From positions 496,001 to 560,000 of the forward strand of contig NZ_FNOG01000005.1 of the NCBI RefSeq assembly GCF_900106525.1: 64,000 bases of DNA, written 5' to 3'. Shown here piece after piece: positions 27,725 through 40,274 of the stretch. How positions within the stretch are numbered: position 1 is the first letter of the stretch; the number at the start of each line of letters is the position of its first letter. The translations under genes were made by a program, and so were the position numbers. The notes beneath the pieces are model-generated. The model saw nothing but the letters and a program-made list of their open reading frames with translations, searched no databases and was not told the origin of the DNA. The DNA comes from Lysobacter enzymogenes (GTDB taxonomy: Bacteria > Pseudomonadota > Gammaproteobacteria > Xanthomonadales > Xanthomonadaceae).

Positions 27725-28795
27725 TTACAGCTTCATGTCCTGCAGCGCCGGATGGACGATCTTGCCGCCCTCGACGTTGATGCCGCGCACCAGCGCCGGG
27801 TTGTTGCGCCAGTCGGCGCCGGCGGCGAGCTTGTTGACCCACGGCAGGATCGCCGCGCAGATCGCCTGCGACGAGGTCTGCGGCACCGCGCCGGGCATGT
27901 TGGTCACGCAGAAGTGGGTGACGCCCTCTTCCACGTAGGTCGGCTCCTTCCAGGTGGTCGGACGCGAGGTCTCGAAGCAGCCGCCCTGGTCGATGGCGAT
28001 GTCGACCACCACGCTGCCGTCTTCCATCTCGCGCAGCATCTCGCGGGTCATCACGTGCGGGGCCTTGGCGCCGGTGATCAGCACCGCGCCGATCACCAGG
28101 TCGGCCGAGGCGACTTCACGCGCGACCACATCGTGGTACGGATACAGCGCGGTGACGTTGTTGCCCAGGCGCATCATCTCGTCCATGCGGTCCTGGCGCA
28201 TTTCGAACACGGTGACGTTGGCGCCGGCCGCGGCGGCCAGCGCGGCCGACGCGCCGCCGGCCTTGCCCGCGCCGAACACCACGACCTTGCCGCGCTCGGT
28301 CGAAGGCAGGCCGCCGAGCAGCTTGCCCTTGCCCGACATCGGCTGGTGCAGCAGGTGGGTGCCGACCTGGACGCCGATCTTGCCGGCGATGACCGACATC
28401 GGCGCCAGCAGCGGCAGGTCGCCGTTGGGCAGCTCGACGGTCTCGAAGGCGACGCCGGTCAGGCCGATGTCGAGCAGGTGCTTGGTCAGCGCCGGCTCGG
28501 CCGCCAGGTGCAGGTAGCAGAACAGCAGATGATCCTTGCGCAGGTGCTGCAGGTCGCCGGCGATCGGCTCCTTGACCTTCACGATCAGCTCGCCCTTCTC
28601 GTACAGGGCCGCCGCGTCCGGCGCGATCTTCACGCCCAGACGGGTGTAGTCGGCATCCTTGAAGCCGCTCTTGACGCCCGCGTCCTGTTCCAGCCAGACC
28701 TCGTGGCCGCGCTTGACCAGGTCGCCCGCCGCGGCGGGGACGAGCGCGACGCGCCCTTCGAGAGTCTTGGTTTCCTTCGGTACGCCGATACGCAT
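27725..28795 (-). CDS. ald: Alanine dehydrogenase
   Basis: A 356-residue NAD-dependent enzyme converting L-alanine to pyruvate and ammonium. The start [10 protein letters not shown] is the family N-terminus. The catalytic Lys75 (KVKEPI) and His96 (FCYLHLAAE) are in place. The Rossmann motif reads [28 protein letters not shown], where the second half of the GxGxxG is GKAGG. The conserved [11 protein letters not shown] and the C-terminal [12 protein letters not shown] are present. Length is slightly under the usual 370. Upstream in-frame sequence to 29080 is rejected because it is Arg-rich and not conserved-looking. Expressed divergently from trxB. Confidence 0.94.
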   Translation of the reverse strand: MRIGVPKETKTLEGRVALVPAAAGDLVKRGHEVWLEQDAGVKSGFKDADYTRLGVKIAPDAAALYEKGELIVKVKEPIAGDLQHLRKDHLLFCYLHLAAEPALTKHLLDIGLTGVAFETVELPNGDLPLLAPMSVIAGKIGVQVGTHLLHQPMSGKGKLLGGLPSTERGKVVVFGAGKAGGASAALAAAAGANVTVFEMRQDRMDEMMRLGNNVTALYPYHDVVAREVASADLVIGAVLITGAKAPHVMTREMLREMEDGSVVVDIAIDQGGCFETSRPTTWKEPTYVEEGVTHFCVTNMPGAVPQTSSQAICAAILPWVNKLAAGADWRNNPALVRGINVEGGKIVHPALQDMKL

Positions 28796-30198
<1,403 letters not shown>

Positions 30199-30227
30199 GC
30201 GCGCCGCACCTCGGCCCTTCCGGCCGC

Positions 30228-30257
30228 CGGCCCGCCGCGACGATCGCGGCGGGCCGT
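30228..30257 (+). terminator. GC-rich hairpin after trxB
   Basis: The inverted repeat cggcccgccgcg/cgcggcgggccg is followed by ttcg only, so it may be a weak or Rho-assisted terminator rather than an intrinsic one. Confidence 0.45.
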
Positions 30258-30290
30258 TCGCGACGCATCCCTGCCGGATCCTCCCGCCCC

Positions 30291-30746
30291 ATGGCCGCCA
30301 CGATGCTGAGCTTCCGCGACGACGCCCTGTCCGATGCCGATTTCGCCGTCGTCCACAGCTTCCTGGCGCAGACCTACTGGGCCGCCGGCATCCCCGCCGC
30401 GACCCTGCGCCGCGCCCTGGACGGCTCGCTGTGCTACCGCGGCTACGTCGACGGCGAACTGGTCGCCTTCGCCCGCGCCGTCACCGACCAAGCCACCTTC
30501 GCTTATCTGGCCGACGTGTTCGTCGCGCCCGAACAGCGCGGCCGCGGCTACGGCCGCGCGGTCGTGGAAGCTTTGATGGCCGACCCGCGCGTGCAAGGCC
30601 TGCGCCGCTGGCTGCTGGTCACCAGCGATATGCAGCCGCTGTACGCCAAGCTCGGCTTCACCGCGCTGGCGCGGCCCGAGCAGCACATGCAGAAGCACGA
30701 TCCCGACGTGTACCTGCGCGTCGCCGAGGCCTCGCCCGCACCGTGA
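30291..30746 (+). CDS. GNAT family N-acetyltransferase
   Basis: A 151-residue protein of the small GNAT type. It has LSFRDDALSDADFAVVHSFLAQTYWAAGIPAATLRRALDGS at the N-terminus, the strand VDGELVAFARAVTDQATFAYLADVFVAPEQRGRGYGRAVVEALM with the acetyl-CoA motif QRGRGYG (about 83-89), and a C-terminal QPLYAKLGFTALARPEQHM. Substrate unknown. Its stop overlaps the next gene's GTG as GTGA, and that gene overlaps aat, so three genes are translationally coupled. Confidence 0.92.
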   Translation: MAATMLSFRDDALSDADFAVVHSFLAQTYWAAGIPAATLRRALDGSLCYRGYVDGELVAFARAVTDQATFAYLADVFVAPEQRGRGYGRAVVEALMADPRVQGLRRWLLVTSDMQPLYAKLGFTALARPEQHMQKHDPDVYLRVAEASPAP

Positions 30747-31966
30747 GCGACGCTGGCGACGCGTTCTCGATCCGCCTGCTCGGCGCGCTCGCCGAGGTTC
30801 CGGCCGCGCACTGGGACGCGCTGCACGACGGCGCCAACCCGTTCGTCGCCCACGCCTTCCTGCACGGCCTGGAAGCCACCGGCTGCCTGCGCGCCGACTG
30901 GGGCTGGACGCCGCACCACCTCACGCTCTGGCGCGACGACGAACTGATCGCGGCGATGCCGGCCTACCTGAAGCAGAACTCGCACGGCGAGTTCGTGTTC
31001 GACCACGCCTGGGCGCACGCCTACGAGCAGCACGGCCTGGACTATTTCCCCAAATGGCTGGCCGCGGTGCCCTACTCGCCGGTGACCGGCCCGCGCCTGC
31101 TCGCGCGCGAGCCCGCGCACCGGCGCCTGCTGCTGCGCGCGATGGCGCAGTTGTGCGCGCGCCAGGAGCTGTCCTCGGCGCACGTCAACTTCCACCTGCA
31201 GGACGAGGACGCCGCGTTCGCGGCCGAAGCCGACGGCGACTGGCTGGCGCGCGTGGACGTGCAATACCACTGGCGCAACGAGCCCGACGCGCACGGCCGG
31301 CGCTGGGGCGATTTCGACCAGTTCCTCGCCGCCTTCGACCACAAGCACCGCAAGAACATCCGCCAGGAGCGGGCCAAGGTCGCGCGCGCCGGCGTGCGTT
31401 TCCGCGTGGTCGAAGGCAGCGACGCCAGCGAGGCCGACCTGGCGACCATGTACGGCTTCTACCGCAGCACCTTCGACCAGTACGGCAACCACGCCGCGCT
31501 GACTCTCGACTTCCTGCGCCACCTCGCCCAAACCATGCCGCGCGCGCTGGTGATGTTCCTGGCCGAATACCAGGGCGTAGCGGTCGCCGGCGCGCTGTGC
31601 CTGCGCGGCGCCGACACGCTCTACGGCCGCTACTGGGGCGCGCGCGCCGAACTGCCGGGGCTGCATTTCGAGACCTGTTATTACCAGGGCATCGAGTACT
31701 GCCTGCGCGAAGGCCTGCGCGCGTTCGAGCCCGGCGCCCAGGGCGAACACAAACTCGCCCGCGGCTTCCTGCCCACCGAAGTGCGCAGCCGCCACTGGAT
31801 CGCCCACCCCTCGTTCCGCGACGCGTTGCGGCCGTGGTGCCGCGAGGAGGCGGCCTCGGTGCGGCGCTACGCCCAGACCCTGCGCGCGCATTCGCCGTTC
31901 AAGGCCGCCGGCGACGACGGCGGTCTCGGCGCGACGACGCCGGATCGGCCATCGTCGCGCGCATGA
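30743..31966 (+). CDS. FemAB-like acyl/peptidyltransferase (DUF482/PF04339 type)
   Basis: A 407-residue protein fitting the FemAB-like family with a GNAT-type fold: residues about 5-75 contain WDALHDGANPFVAHAFLHGLEATGCLRADWGWTPHHL, the centre FDHKHRKNIRQERAKVARAGVRFRVVEG, and the C-terminal half LYGRYWGARAELPGLHFETCYYQGIEYCLREGLRAFEPGAQGEHKLARGF, which is the family signature. Relatives add amino acids to peptidoglycan precursors or are of unknown use. The GTG at 30743 overlaps the upstream GNAT stop; the longer open frame reaching back to 30431 is that gene's shadow. Its stop overlaps the aat ATG. Confidence 0.9.
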   Translation: MSDAGDAFSIRLLGALAEVPAAHWDALHDGANPFVAHAFLHGLEATGCLRADWGWTPHHLTLWRDDELIAAMPAYLKQNSHGEFVFDHAWAHAYEQHGLDYFPKWLAAVPYSPVTGPRLLAREPAHRRLLLRAMAQLCARQELSSAHVNFHLQDEDAAFAAEADGDWLARVDVQYHWRNEPDAHGRRWGDFDQFLAAFDHKHRKNIRQERAKVARAGVRFRVVEGSDASEADLATMYGFYRSTFDQYGNHAALTLDFLRHLAQTMPRALVMFLAEYQGVAVAGALCLRGADTLYGRYWGARAELPGLHFETCYYQGIEYCLREGLRAFEPGAQGEHKLARGFLPTEVRSRHWIAHPSFRDALRPWCREEAASVRRYAQTLRAHSPFKAAGDDGGLGATTPDRPSSRA

Positions 31967-32733
31967 AGCGCCTGCCGTTCCTGTTGCCCAGCGACCCCGA
32001 AGCGCCGTTCCCGCCCGGCGAGCGCGCCCTGGACGAACCCGACGGCCTGCTCGCGGTCGGCGGCGACCTCAGCCCGGCGCGCCTGCTCAATGCCTATCGC
32101 AGCGGCGTGTTCCCGTGGCCGAGCGAGGGCTATCCGCTGCTGTGGTGGTGCCCGGACCCGCGCACGGTGTTCCACACCGATGCGGTGCGCCTGTCCTCCA
32201 AGTTCCGCCGCGGCCTGCGCCACAGCGCCTGGACGGTGCGCGCCGACACCGCCTTCGAGGCCGTCATCGCCGCCTGCGCCGCGGCGCCGCGGCCGGGCCA
32301 GGACGGCACCTGGATCGTCCCGGCGATGATCGAGGCCTATACCCGCATGCACCGGCTCGGCCATGCCCACTCAGTGGAAGTCTTCGACGGCGAGGCCTTG
32401 GTCGGCGGCATCTACGGCATCGCCATCGGCCGCATGTTCTATGGCGAGAGCATGTTCAGCGCGGTCTCCGGCGGCTCCAAGGTCGCACTGGCGGCGCTGG
32501 CGCGGCGCCTGCACGGCTGGGGCTGGCCGCTGCTCGACGCCCAGGTCGAGAACCCGCACCTGCTCAGCCTGGGCGCGCGGTCGCTGCCGCGCGCGCGATT
32601 CCTGGCCCAGGCCGCTGAACTGGCCGCCGCGCCGGGCTTCGCGCACGGCGCGTGGACCGGGCGCTTCGGCGAACTGGCGGTGGCAGAGCTGGCCGATCCG
32701 TTGCCGGCCGGCCTGGAGCTTCCCGCCCCCTGA
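31963..32733 (+). CDS. aat: Leucyl/phenylalanyl-tRNA-protein transferase
   Basis: A 256-residue enzyme of the bacterial N-degron pathway. It moves Leu or Phe from tRNA to proteins starting with Arg or Lys, marking them for ClpS/ClpAP. Family motifs are GLLAVGGDLSPARLLNAYRSGVFPWPSEGYPLLWWCPDPRTVF, HSVEVFDGEALVGGIYGIAIGRMFYGESMFS and WPLLDAQVENPHLLSLGARSLPRARFL. The ATG overlaps the upstream stop as ATGA. clpS and clpA lie about 3-5 kb downstream on the other strand, so the pathway's genes are near one another. Confidence 0.96.
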   Translation: MKRLPFLLPSDPEAPFPPGERALDEPDGLLAVGGDLSPARLLNAYRSGVFPWPSEGYPLLWWCPDPRTVFHTDAVRLSSKFRRGLRHSAWTVRADTAFEAVIAACAAAPRPGQDGTWIVPAMIEAYTRMHRLGHAHSVEVFDGEALVGGIYGIAIGRMFYGESMFSAVSGGSKVALAALARRLHGWGWPLLDAQVENPHLLSLGARSLPRARFLAQAAELAAAPGFAHGAWTGRFGELAVAELADPLPAGLELPAP

Positions 32734-32964
32734 GCCGAGCGCCCCGGAAGCGAGCGTTTCAGCACCGGCCGAGCCGCAATCCGCCGATCCCCACCCGCCC
32801 GTTCGCCCGCCAGACCCAGGCTGAGCGCCCCGGTTCCCAGCGCATTAACGGTTTTTTTGCGCCCGGGCCGCCTTCGTGGCAAAATGCGCGGCTTCGCGGG
32901 CGCGCGACACGCCCAACACCCGACTCCAGGACTCCTCTTGCGAGTCCACCTTCCTGGGAAACAC

Positions 32965-33183
32965 ATGGCAAAAGACGACGTGATCGAATTCGAGGGCACG
33001 GTGGCGGAAACTCTTCCGAACACCATGTTCCGCGTGCGTCTCGAAAACGGGCACGAAATCATTGCCCACATCTCGGGTCGCATGCGCAAGAACTACATCC
33101 GAATCCTGACCGGCGACAAGGTCAAGGTCGAGATGACGCCCTACGACCTGACCAAGGGCCGGATCACTTACCGCATGAAGTAA
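32965..33183 (+). CDS. infA: Translation initiation factor IF-1
   Basis: A 72-residue S1/OB-fold protein, the exact family length. [32 protein letters not shown] and [10 protein letters not shown]-like segment (here [35 protein letters not shown]) are close to universal. It binds the 30S A site during initiation. The ATG at 32965 is set by the family start; the frame opens further upstream. An intrinsic terminator follows 16 bases after the stop. Its neighbour aat is a common partner in Proteobacteria. Confidence 0.98.
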   Translation: MAKDDVIEFEGTVAETLPNTMFRVRLENGHEIIAHISGRMRKNYIRILTGDKVKVEMTPYDLTKGRITYRMK

Positions 33184-33199
33184 TCGCGGTAACTCACTG

Positions 33200-33227
33200 A
33201 AAAAGGCGGCCAATGGCCGCCTTTTTC
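33200..33227 (+). terminator. Rho-independent terminator after infA
   Basis: The stem aaaaaggcggcc/ggccgccttttt with a three-base aat loop ends in a T-run, a strong bidirectional-looking terminator. Confidence 0.9.
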
Positions 33228-33304
33228 GTGTCCGCGCGAAACGCCCGGGCAAGGTTCGCCAAGGCCCGCGGACCTGCGCGGCGGCGCTGCCGCCGCCGCG
33301 CCGC

Positions 33305-33505
33305 TCACTCCAGCGGGCACCCCGCCGCGATCAGGCACTGACTGAACGGCGTTTCGCAATCGCGGGTGCCGGCTTCGCCGCCGTTGGCCTGGCAGATCTG
33401 GTACTCGGTACGGCATTGCTTGCAGCCGCCGCCCGGGCCGGCGACCGCCGCGGCCGAGAACACGAACGCGGCCAGCGCCGCGAGCAGCATGTGGCGAGTT
33501 TTCAT
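33305..33505 (-). CDS. Small secreted six-cysteine protein, paralogue A
   Basis: A 66-residue protein with a signal peptide (about 1-22, ending AVAG). The mature part has six cysteines: CKQC, then a Cys six residues on, then DCETPFSQC and AAGCP. The spacing CxxC-x6-C ... C-x6-C-x5-CP is shared with the neighbouring gene at 33575-33775, so the two are tandem duplicates. Six even cysteines suggest disulfides in the periplasm or outside the cell; a metal-binding CxxC is also possible. I do not recognise a family. Confidence 0.75.
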   Translation of the reverse strand: MKTRHMLLAALAAFVFSAAAVAGPGGGCKQCRTEYQICQANGGEAGTRDCETPFSQCLIAAGCPLE

Positions 33506-33574
33506 GGACGCTCCTTTATTCGCTCATCGGCGCCGCGCCGCCCCGCTCGCGCGGGACGCGCGCGGCTACGGCGC

Positions 33575-33775
33575 TCACCACGGCGGGTTCGGGCAGCCGT
33601 TGTTCTTCAGGCACATCTCGACCTGGTACTCGCAGGTCTGCACGTCCATGACCGCCACGCACTTGTTGTAGCGCGTCCAGCAGGTCTGGCAGGCATCGCC
33701 GGCGGCGGTGGCGGTGGTGATCACCGCGCAACCGAACACGAATGCGGCCAAGGCCGCGAGAGAACGTTTCTTCAT
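33575..33775 (-). CDS. Small secreted six-cysteine protein, paralogue B
   Basis: A 66-residue protein started at the ATG at 33775, where a signal peptide begins (MKKRSLAALAAFVFGCAVITTATAA). The mature part carries CQTC, a Cys six residues on (NKC), then TCEYQVEMC and NNGCP: the same six-cysteine spacing as paralogue A. Both share AALAAFVFG/S in the signal region and CL-x3-GCP at the end, while the intervening residues diverge. It lies 69 bases upstream of paralogue A on the same strand and is likely co-transcribed. Function unknown. Confidence 0.75.
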   Translation of the reverse strand: MKKRSLAALAAFVFGCAVITTATAAGDACQTCWTRYNKCVAVMDVQTCEYQVEMCLKNNGCPNPPW

Positions 33776-34413
33776 CGCATCGGACTCCTGTTCCCGGTTA
33801 AGACGGCCGCAGCGGCCGCCGCCCGCGATCTGCGGGCGTGCGGACGCTAGCACCGGGCCGCGCGCGCCCCCGGCGCGCACTGGCAAAACCGACAGGGCTC
33901 ACGCGGGTTCGCGCATCGCGCCTGCGACGCAGGGCGCGTTTCGCGCGGGCTGGGCGCTGCAACGCAGCACGCGCGAGTGATGGCGCTCGCGCGTCGAACT
34001 TCGCCTTGCAACGATGCAGCGGGTTCGCGCGAGTCGCGCATGGGCGCGAGGCTTGCGCGTTCGGCGCAGACTGCGCCGCGCCGCATCGCCTCATCGCAGC
34101 GACCCGCACGCACCGCGTTGTCGTCGCTCCACTGCATCGCATCGAACTCGCATCGCGCGGTGCGCACCGTGCGCATGCGCAGGCGACGAGCGCGCAACGC
34201 GCTGCAACCATTCGACGCGCACATGCATCTACGCATCCAGCCAGACACGAAACGCCGCGCAGCAACGCGGCGATGGCGAAGCGCTGCCGCGCGTCTAGGC
34301 CGGAGGTCATGGCATGACGAAGGTCACCGCGACTTCCTCCAGATTCGGTCGCGCCGCGCACTCAATAGATTGATCCGCAAGCCCCGCCCTCTACCCACGC
34401 CAAGGATGCACGC
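33776..34413. other. Gene-free region with atypical composition
   Basis: This 638-base gap lies between the divergent cysteine-rich and DUF6491-like genes. From about 33840 to 34310 it alternates cgcg, gcgca, gcatcg and tgcg tracts on both strands, without codon periodicity. Open frames inside are Arg/Ala/Cys-rich and look spurious. It presumably contains two promoters, which I could not locate. Confidence 0.5.
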
Positions 34414-34764
34414 ATGAAGCTGTTGTCTGCCCTCACTCTCGCCGCCGCGCTTACCGTTATCGCCGCGCCCGCCTTCGCCGCCGATCCGCTGTCGGAATGC
34501 GTCGACCTGGGCGCCACGCACGTCGTGCGCCGCGCCGGCGACAGCGCCGTGGCGATCCAGGACGGCGCGCAGTACTACCGCGCCGAAATGCGCTACGGCT
34601 GCAACGACCTGGGCTATTCGGCCAAGCTCAAGATCTCCACCGACAAGCAGGAAGGCCGCTTGTGCCCGCAGGGCTCCAAGCTGGCCACGCAACGCGATCT
34701 GTGTTCGATTTCGCGTGTGGAAAAGATCGACGAACAAGCCTTCAAGCGCTACATCAAGCGCTGA
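34414..34764 (+). CDS. Secreted protein resembling DUF6491
   Basis: A 116-residue protein with a clear signal peptide (residues 1-22, PAFAA). The mature sequence has four cysteines: SECVDLG, YGCNDLGY, GRLCPQG and RDLCSISRVEKID. The pattern of a basic 'I-x-DGAQYYRAEMRYGC' strand followed by 'LCPQG' and 'CSISRVEKID' is like DUF6491 proteins of Xanthomonadaceae, recognised from memory. The ATG has AAGGAT seven bases upstream. Its function is unknown; a periplasmic location is expected. Confidence 0.8.
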   Translation: MKLLSALTLAAALTVIAAPAFAADPLSECVDLGATHVVRRAGDSAVAIQDGAQYYRAEMRYGCNDLGYSAKLKISTDKQEGRLCPQGSKLATQRDLCSISRVEKIDEQAFKRYIKR

Positions 34765-34947
34765 GCCGTCGATCGCGGCGCTGTTCGCTCGCAGCGTCCG
34801 CCTTGAGCGGATCCGGCCCGCCGCGCGCGTCCCCGCGCGCGCGGCGACGCCGATGCCGCCGCGCCGCATGCGGAAGGTTTCGCATGCGGGTTTCTCGTGG
34901 CGGTCGCAGCGACGATGCGAAACGACGATTGCGGCGCAGTCGGGGTA

Positions 34948-35031
34948 GCGCGGTCGCGGCTTGCGCCGCTCCTACAGTCGGACACGTAACTTGCCGAAGT
35001 CCCTGTAGGAGCGGCGCAAGCCGCGACCGCG
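34948..35031. repeat. REP doublet, 'ctgtaggagc' family, divergent arms
   Basis: Two inverted units with the tgtagg ends pointing inward (left arm ends gctcctacag, right arm begins ctgtaggagc) separated by about 25 bases. This orientation is opposite to the doublets at 19980 and 23641. Confidence 0.85.
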
Positions 35032-35069
35032 ACACCGCGCTTACCGCGCAACCCGCGATGCCGGACAAG

Positions 35070-35098
35070 AAAAAAGGCGACCCGAAGGCCGCCTTTTC
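35070..35098 (-). terminator. Rho-independent terminator after clpA
   Basis: The stem aaaaggcgacc/ggccgcctttt (one mismatch) with a cgaa loop is flanked by an A-run on the plus strand, giving a T-run in the clpA direction. Confidence 0.8.
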
Positions 35099-35124
35099 TT
35101 ATGCCGCAACCGCGGCCGAAACAC

Positions 35125-37404
<2,280 letters not shown>

Positions 37405-37494
37405 GGGGCGGAGCCTCCAGGACGTATGCTCGCTACGTGGGGGCGCTCGCCGGCTTTTCCATGCCCCGCCCCGGGGGGATGCTTCAGCTCCCTT

Positions 37495-37815
37495 TTAGGC
37501 CTTTTCCATCGTGCACAGCAAGGGGTGCTGATGCATCCTTGAAAATTCGTTCACTTGCGCTACCTTCGATTCGGCAACTTCGCGCGTGAAGACGCCGCAT
37601 ACGCCGCGGCCGCGGGTGTGGACGTGCAGCATGATCTGGGTGGCTTTTTCGACGTTCATCGGGAAAAAGCGCATCAACACCTCGATCACGAAGTCCATCG
37701 GGGTGTAGTCGTCGTTGAGCAGCAGGACGGAATAAAGCGGGGGGCGCGCCAGTTCGGGCTTGCCGGCTTCCACCAGCACCCCGTGGCTGTGTTCGTGATC
37801 GGTCTGTTTGGCCAT
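37495..37815 (-). CDS. clpS: ATP-dependent Clp protease adaptor ClpS
   Basis: A 106-residue adaptor that delivers N-degron substrates to ClpA. The core has the family signature [24 protein letters not shown], in which the Asn-Asp-Asp segment binds the substrate's alpha-amino group, then [28 protein letters not shown], ending TMEKA. The His-rich N-terminal tail ([10 protein letters not shown]) is the flexible arm. The ATG at 37815 is the family start; a longer frame to 38073 is rejected. It is 90 bases upstream of clpA. Confidence 0.96.
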   Translation of the reverse strand: MAKQTDHEHSHGVLVEAGKPELARPPLYSVLLLNDDYTPMDFVIEVLMRFFPMNVEKATQIMLHVHTRGRGVCGVFTREVAESKVAQVNEFSRMHQHPLLCTMEKA

Positions 37816-38000
37816 GCGTGGATTATAGACGCCGCCCTGTTCGGCGCGGCCGGTGCGAGGTGGGCCCTTGGCGGGACGAGGAGCGGCGGCGACGCGGCGT
37901 GGACGCGTGCACGGCCGCATTGCAAAATGCCGCAGCGCCGCCATTTGTAGCGGAGCCGTCGGTGCAGATTGCGCCGCCGTCGCAGAATTCAAGGACCCGC

Positions 38001-38633
38001 ATGCGCCCGACTCCCGGCCTTCCGCCCGGCCCCACGTCCCGACTCGCCCGCGCCGCGCTGCTGTTGGGCGCACTCGCCGCCGCGCCCGCGTGGGCGTCCG
38101 TCGCCGCGCCGGCGGCGACGCCGGTGCTGCCGGCCGCCGAGGTCAAGCCCGCCGCCGGCCAGGCCAAGGCCCGCCAGACCGAGCCGCCCGGCGGCGACGG
38201 CGCGCGCGCCGTCTCCAAGGACGGCGATCCGCAGGTCCGCGCCCAGCTCGACGCGCTGGGCTACAAGTACCAGCTCGACGGCGACGGCGATTTCATCCTC
38301 ACCTTCAGCCTCGACGACGACAAGCGCAGCCAGATGGCCTACGTGCTTTCGCGCACCCAGCGCTTCGGTTCGCTCAAGGTGCGCGAGATCTGGTCGCCGG
38401 CCTATCGCACCGGCGACGGCGGCGCGCTGCCGGCGGCGATCGCCAACCGCCTGCTCGAAGACGGCCAGCTGAGCAAGCTCGGCGGCTGGGTCAGCCAGGA
38501 CGGGGTGGCGGTGTTCGTGGTCAAGATCGACGCCGACGCGTCGCAGCAGACCCTGGACGACGCCATCGACTACGCGGTGCGCGCCGCCGACCAGATGGAA
38601 GCCGAACTCACCCCCGGGCAGGACGAATTCTGA
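38001..38633 (+). CDS. Secreted protein resembling the YbjN family
   Basis: A 210-residue protein with an Ala-rich signal peptide (about 1-33, PAWAS). A Pro/Ala-rich spacer (about 34-70) follows. The C-terminal region (about 75-205) contains [40 protein letters not shown] and [40 protein letters not shown], which resembles YbjN-type folds (a type-III-chaperone-like domain). AAGGACC precedes the ATG at 38001. It is transcribed divergently from clpS, and the nudix gene starts two bases after its stop. Function unknown. Confidence 0.8.
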   Translation: MRPTPGLPPGPTSRLARAALLLGALAAAPAWASVAAPAATPVLPAAEVKPAAGQAKARQTEPPGGDGARAVSKDGDPQVRAQLDALGYKYQLDGDGDFILTFSLDDDKRSQMAYVLSRTQRFGSLKVREIWSPAYRTGDGGALPAAIANRLLEDGQLSKLGGWVSQDGVAVFVVKIDADASQQTLDDAIDYAVRAADQMEAELTPGQDEF

Positions 38634-38634
38634 C

Positions 38635-39132
38635 GTGAGCTATCGCGAAGGCCGCTTCTGGCAACCCGATGTGACCGTGGCCACCGTGGTGGTCGACGGC
38701 GGCCGCCTGCTGATGGTCGAGGAGACCGTCGGCGGGCGCCTGGTGCTCAACCAGCCGGCCGGCCACCTGGAACCCGACGAGAGCCTGGTCGAGGCCGCGT
38801 TGCGCGAGACCCTTGAGGAAACCGGCTGGCAGGTGCGCCTGACCGCCTTCGTCGGCGCCTACCAGTGGAAGGCGCCGGCGGCCGACGACGGCAGCGGCGG
38901 GCGCCATTACCTGCGCTTCGCCTTCGCTGCGGAGCCGCTGAGCTTCGATCCCGCGCGGCCGCTCGACGAGGGCATCGTCCAGGCCATCTGGATGACCCCG
39001 GCCGAGCTGCAGGCGCGCGCGCCGCAGCACCGCAGCCCGCTGGTGTGGCAGGTCGCCGCCGACTACCTCGGCGGGCGCCGCCATTCGCTCGACCTGCTCC
39101 AGCACTTCGCGGACGCCAGCGCGTCGACGTGA
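38635..39132 (+). CDS. nudJ: Nudix hydrolase (NudJ-like)
   Basis: A 165-residue Nudix enzyme with the catalytic box [23 protein letters not shown] (about 43-65), matching G-x5-E-x7-RE-x2-EE-x-G. NudJ removes phosphate from thiamin, HMP and nucleoside diphosphates. Supported by the neighbour order nudJ-mnmA-hflD, the same as in E. coli. Start GTG at 38635, two bases after the upstream stop. The stop overlaps the mnmA GTG as GTGA. The assignment to NudJ rather than another Nudix rests on this context. Confidence 0.88.
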   Translation: MSYREGRFWQPDVTVATVVVDGGRLLMVEETVGGRLVLNQPAGHLEPDESLVEAALRETLEETGWQVRLTAFVGAYQWKAPAADDGSGGRHYLRFAFAAEPLSFDPARPLDEGIVQAIWMTPAELQARAPQHRSPLVWQVAADYLGGRRHSLDLLQHFADASAST

Positions 39133-40274
39133 CGGTCATGACTCGGTCGGCGGACACCATCGTAGGCATGTCGGGCGGGGTCGATTCCTCGGTCGCCGCG
39201 CTGCTGCTGCGCGATTCCGGGCAGGCCCTGTCGGGATTGTTCATGCAGAACTGGGCCGACGACGGCAGCAGCGACTGCCGCGCCGAGGACGACCGCCGCG
39301 ACGCGGTGGCGGTGTCCGGCCGGCTCGGCCTGCCGATCCACTTCCGCGATTTCTCCGGCGAGTACTGGGCCGGAGTGTTCGAGCACTTCGTCGCCGAATA
39401 CGCGGCCGGGCGCACGCCCAATCCCGACGTGCTGTGCAACCGCGAGATCAAGTTCAAGCATTTTCTCGACGCCGCGCGCGAACTGGGCGCCGACTACATC
39501 GCCACCGGCCACTACGCCCGGGTCGATGCGGCCGACGGCCGCTTCCGCCTGCTCAAGGCGCTGGACCGCAGCAAGGACCAGAGCTACTTCCTGCACCAGC
39601 TCGGCCAGGCCCAGCTCGGCGCGACCCGCTTCCCGCTGGGCGAACTGCTCAAGCGCGACGTGCGCGAGATGGCCCGCGCCGCGCAGTTGCCGACCGCGGC
39701 CAAGAAGGACTCCACCGGCATCTGCTTCATCGGCGAGCGCGATTTCCGCGAGTTCCTGTCGCGCTACCTGCCGGCGCGCGAAGGCGAGATCCGCACCCCG
39801 GACGGGCGCGCCATCGGCCGCCATCCGGGCGTGTTCTATTTCACCCTGGGCCAGCGCGAAGGCCTCAACATCGGCGGCGTGCGCGGGTTCGAACAGGCGC
39901 CGTGGTATGTGATCGGCAAGGATGTCGCCGGCAACGTGCTGTACGTGGATCAGGGCAGCGACACGCCGTGGCTGCGCTCGCACACGCTGACCACCGAGGC
40001 CGCGCACTGGATCGCCGGCGCGCCGCCCGCGCGCCGCTTCGCCTGCGCCGCGCAAACCCGTTACCGCCAGCCCGACCAATCGTGCGAGGTCGAGGTCGGC
40101 GATGACGGTACCCTGTCGCTGCGCTTCGCGCAGCCGCAACGCGCGGTGACCCCGGGCCAGTCGCTGGTGCTGTACGCCGGCGACGAGTGCCTCGGCGGCG
40201 CGGTGATCGCCGCCACCGACGCGCCGGTGCCGGGCCTTGGCAAGACTTCTCTTTCTTCGACGACGACTCAGTAA
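39129..40274 (+). CDS. mnmA: tRNA-specific 2-thiouridylase MnmA
   Basis: A 381-residue enzyme making the 2-thio group of uridine 34 in Lys, Glu and Gln tRNAs. The PP-loop [10 protein letters not shown] is at residues 12-21. Catalytic Cys103 ([12 protein letters not shown]) and the second Cys199 ([12 protein letters not shown]) form the disulfide-exchange pair. Also seen are YIATGHYA and DQSYFLHQL. The GTG at 39129 overlaps the nudJ stop; an ATG at 39138 is equally plausible and neither has a clear Shine-Dalgarno site. It overlaps hflD by one base (TAATG). Confidence 0.96.
   Translation: MTVMTRSADTIVGMSGGVDSSVAALLLRDSGQALSGLFMQNWADDGSSDCRAEDDRRDAVAVSGRLGLPIHFRDFSGEYWAGVFEHFVAEYAAGRTPNPDVLCNREIKFKHFLDAARELGADYIATGHYARVDAADGRFRLLKALDRSKDQSYFLHQLGQAQLGATRFPLGELLKRDVREMARAAQLPTAAKKDSTGICFIGERDFREFLSRYLPAREGEIRTPDGRAIGRHPGVFYFTLGQREGLNIGGVRGFEQAPWYVIGKDVAGNVLYVDQGSDTPWLRSHTLTTEAAHWIAGAPPARRFACAAQTRYRQPDQSCEVEVGDDGTLSLRFAQPQRAVTPGQSLVLYAGDECLGGAVIAATDAPVPGLGKTSLSSTTTQ

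Larger units (their letters stand above)
34765..35124. other. Convergent spacer with REP doublet and terminator
   Basis: This 360-base region lies between convergent genes. It contains GC-rich inverted repeats just after the DUF6491-like stop (about 34820-34875), the REP doublet at 34948-35031 and the clpA terminator at 35070-35098. No coding sequence is seen. Confidence 0.6.

Noticed and set aside
33838-34417. Several overlapping open frames of 90-190 codons on both strands
   Set aside because: They are dominated by Arg, Ala, Cys and His, have no ribosome-binding sites and coincide with a tract lacking codon periodicity.
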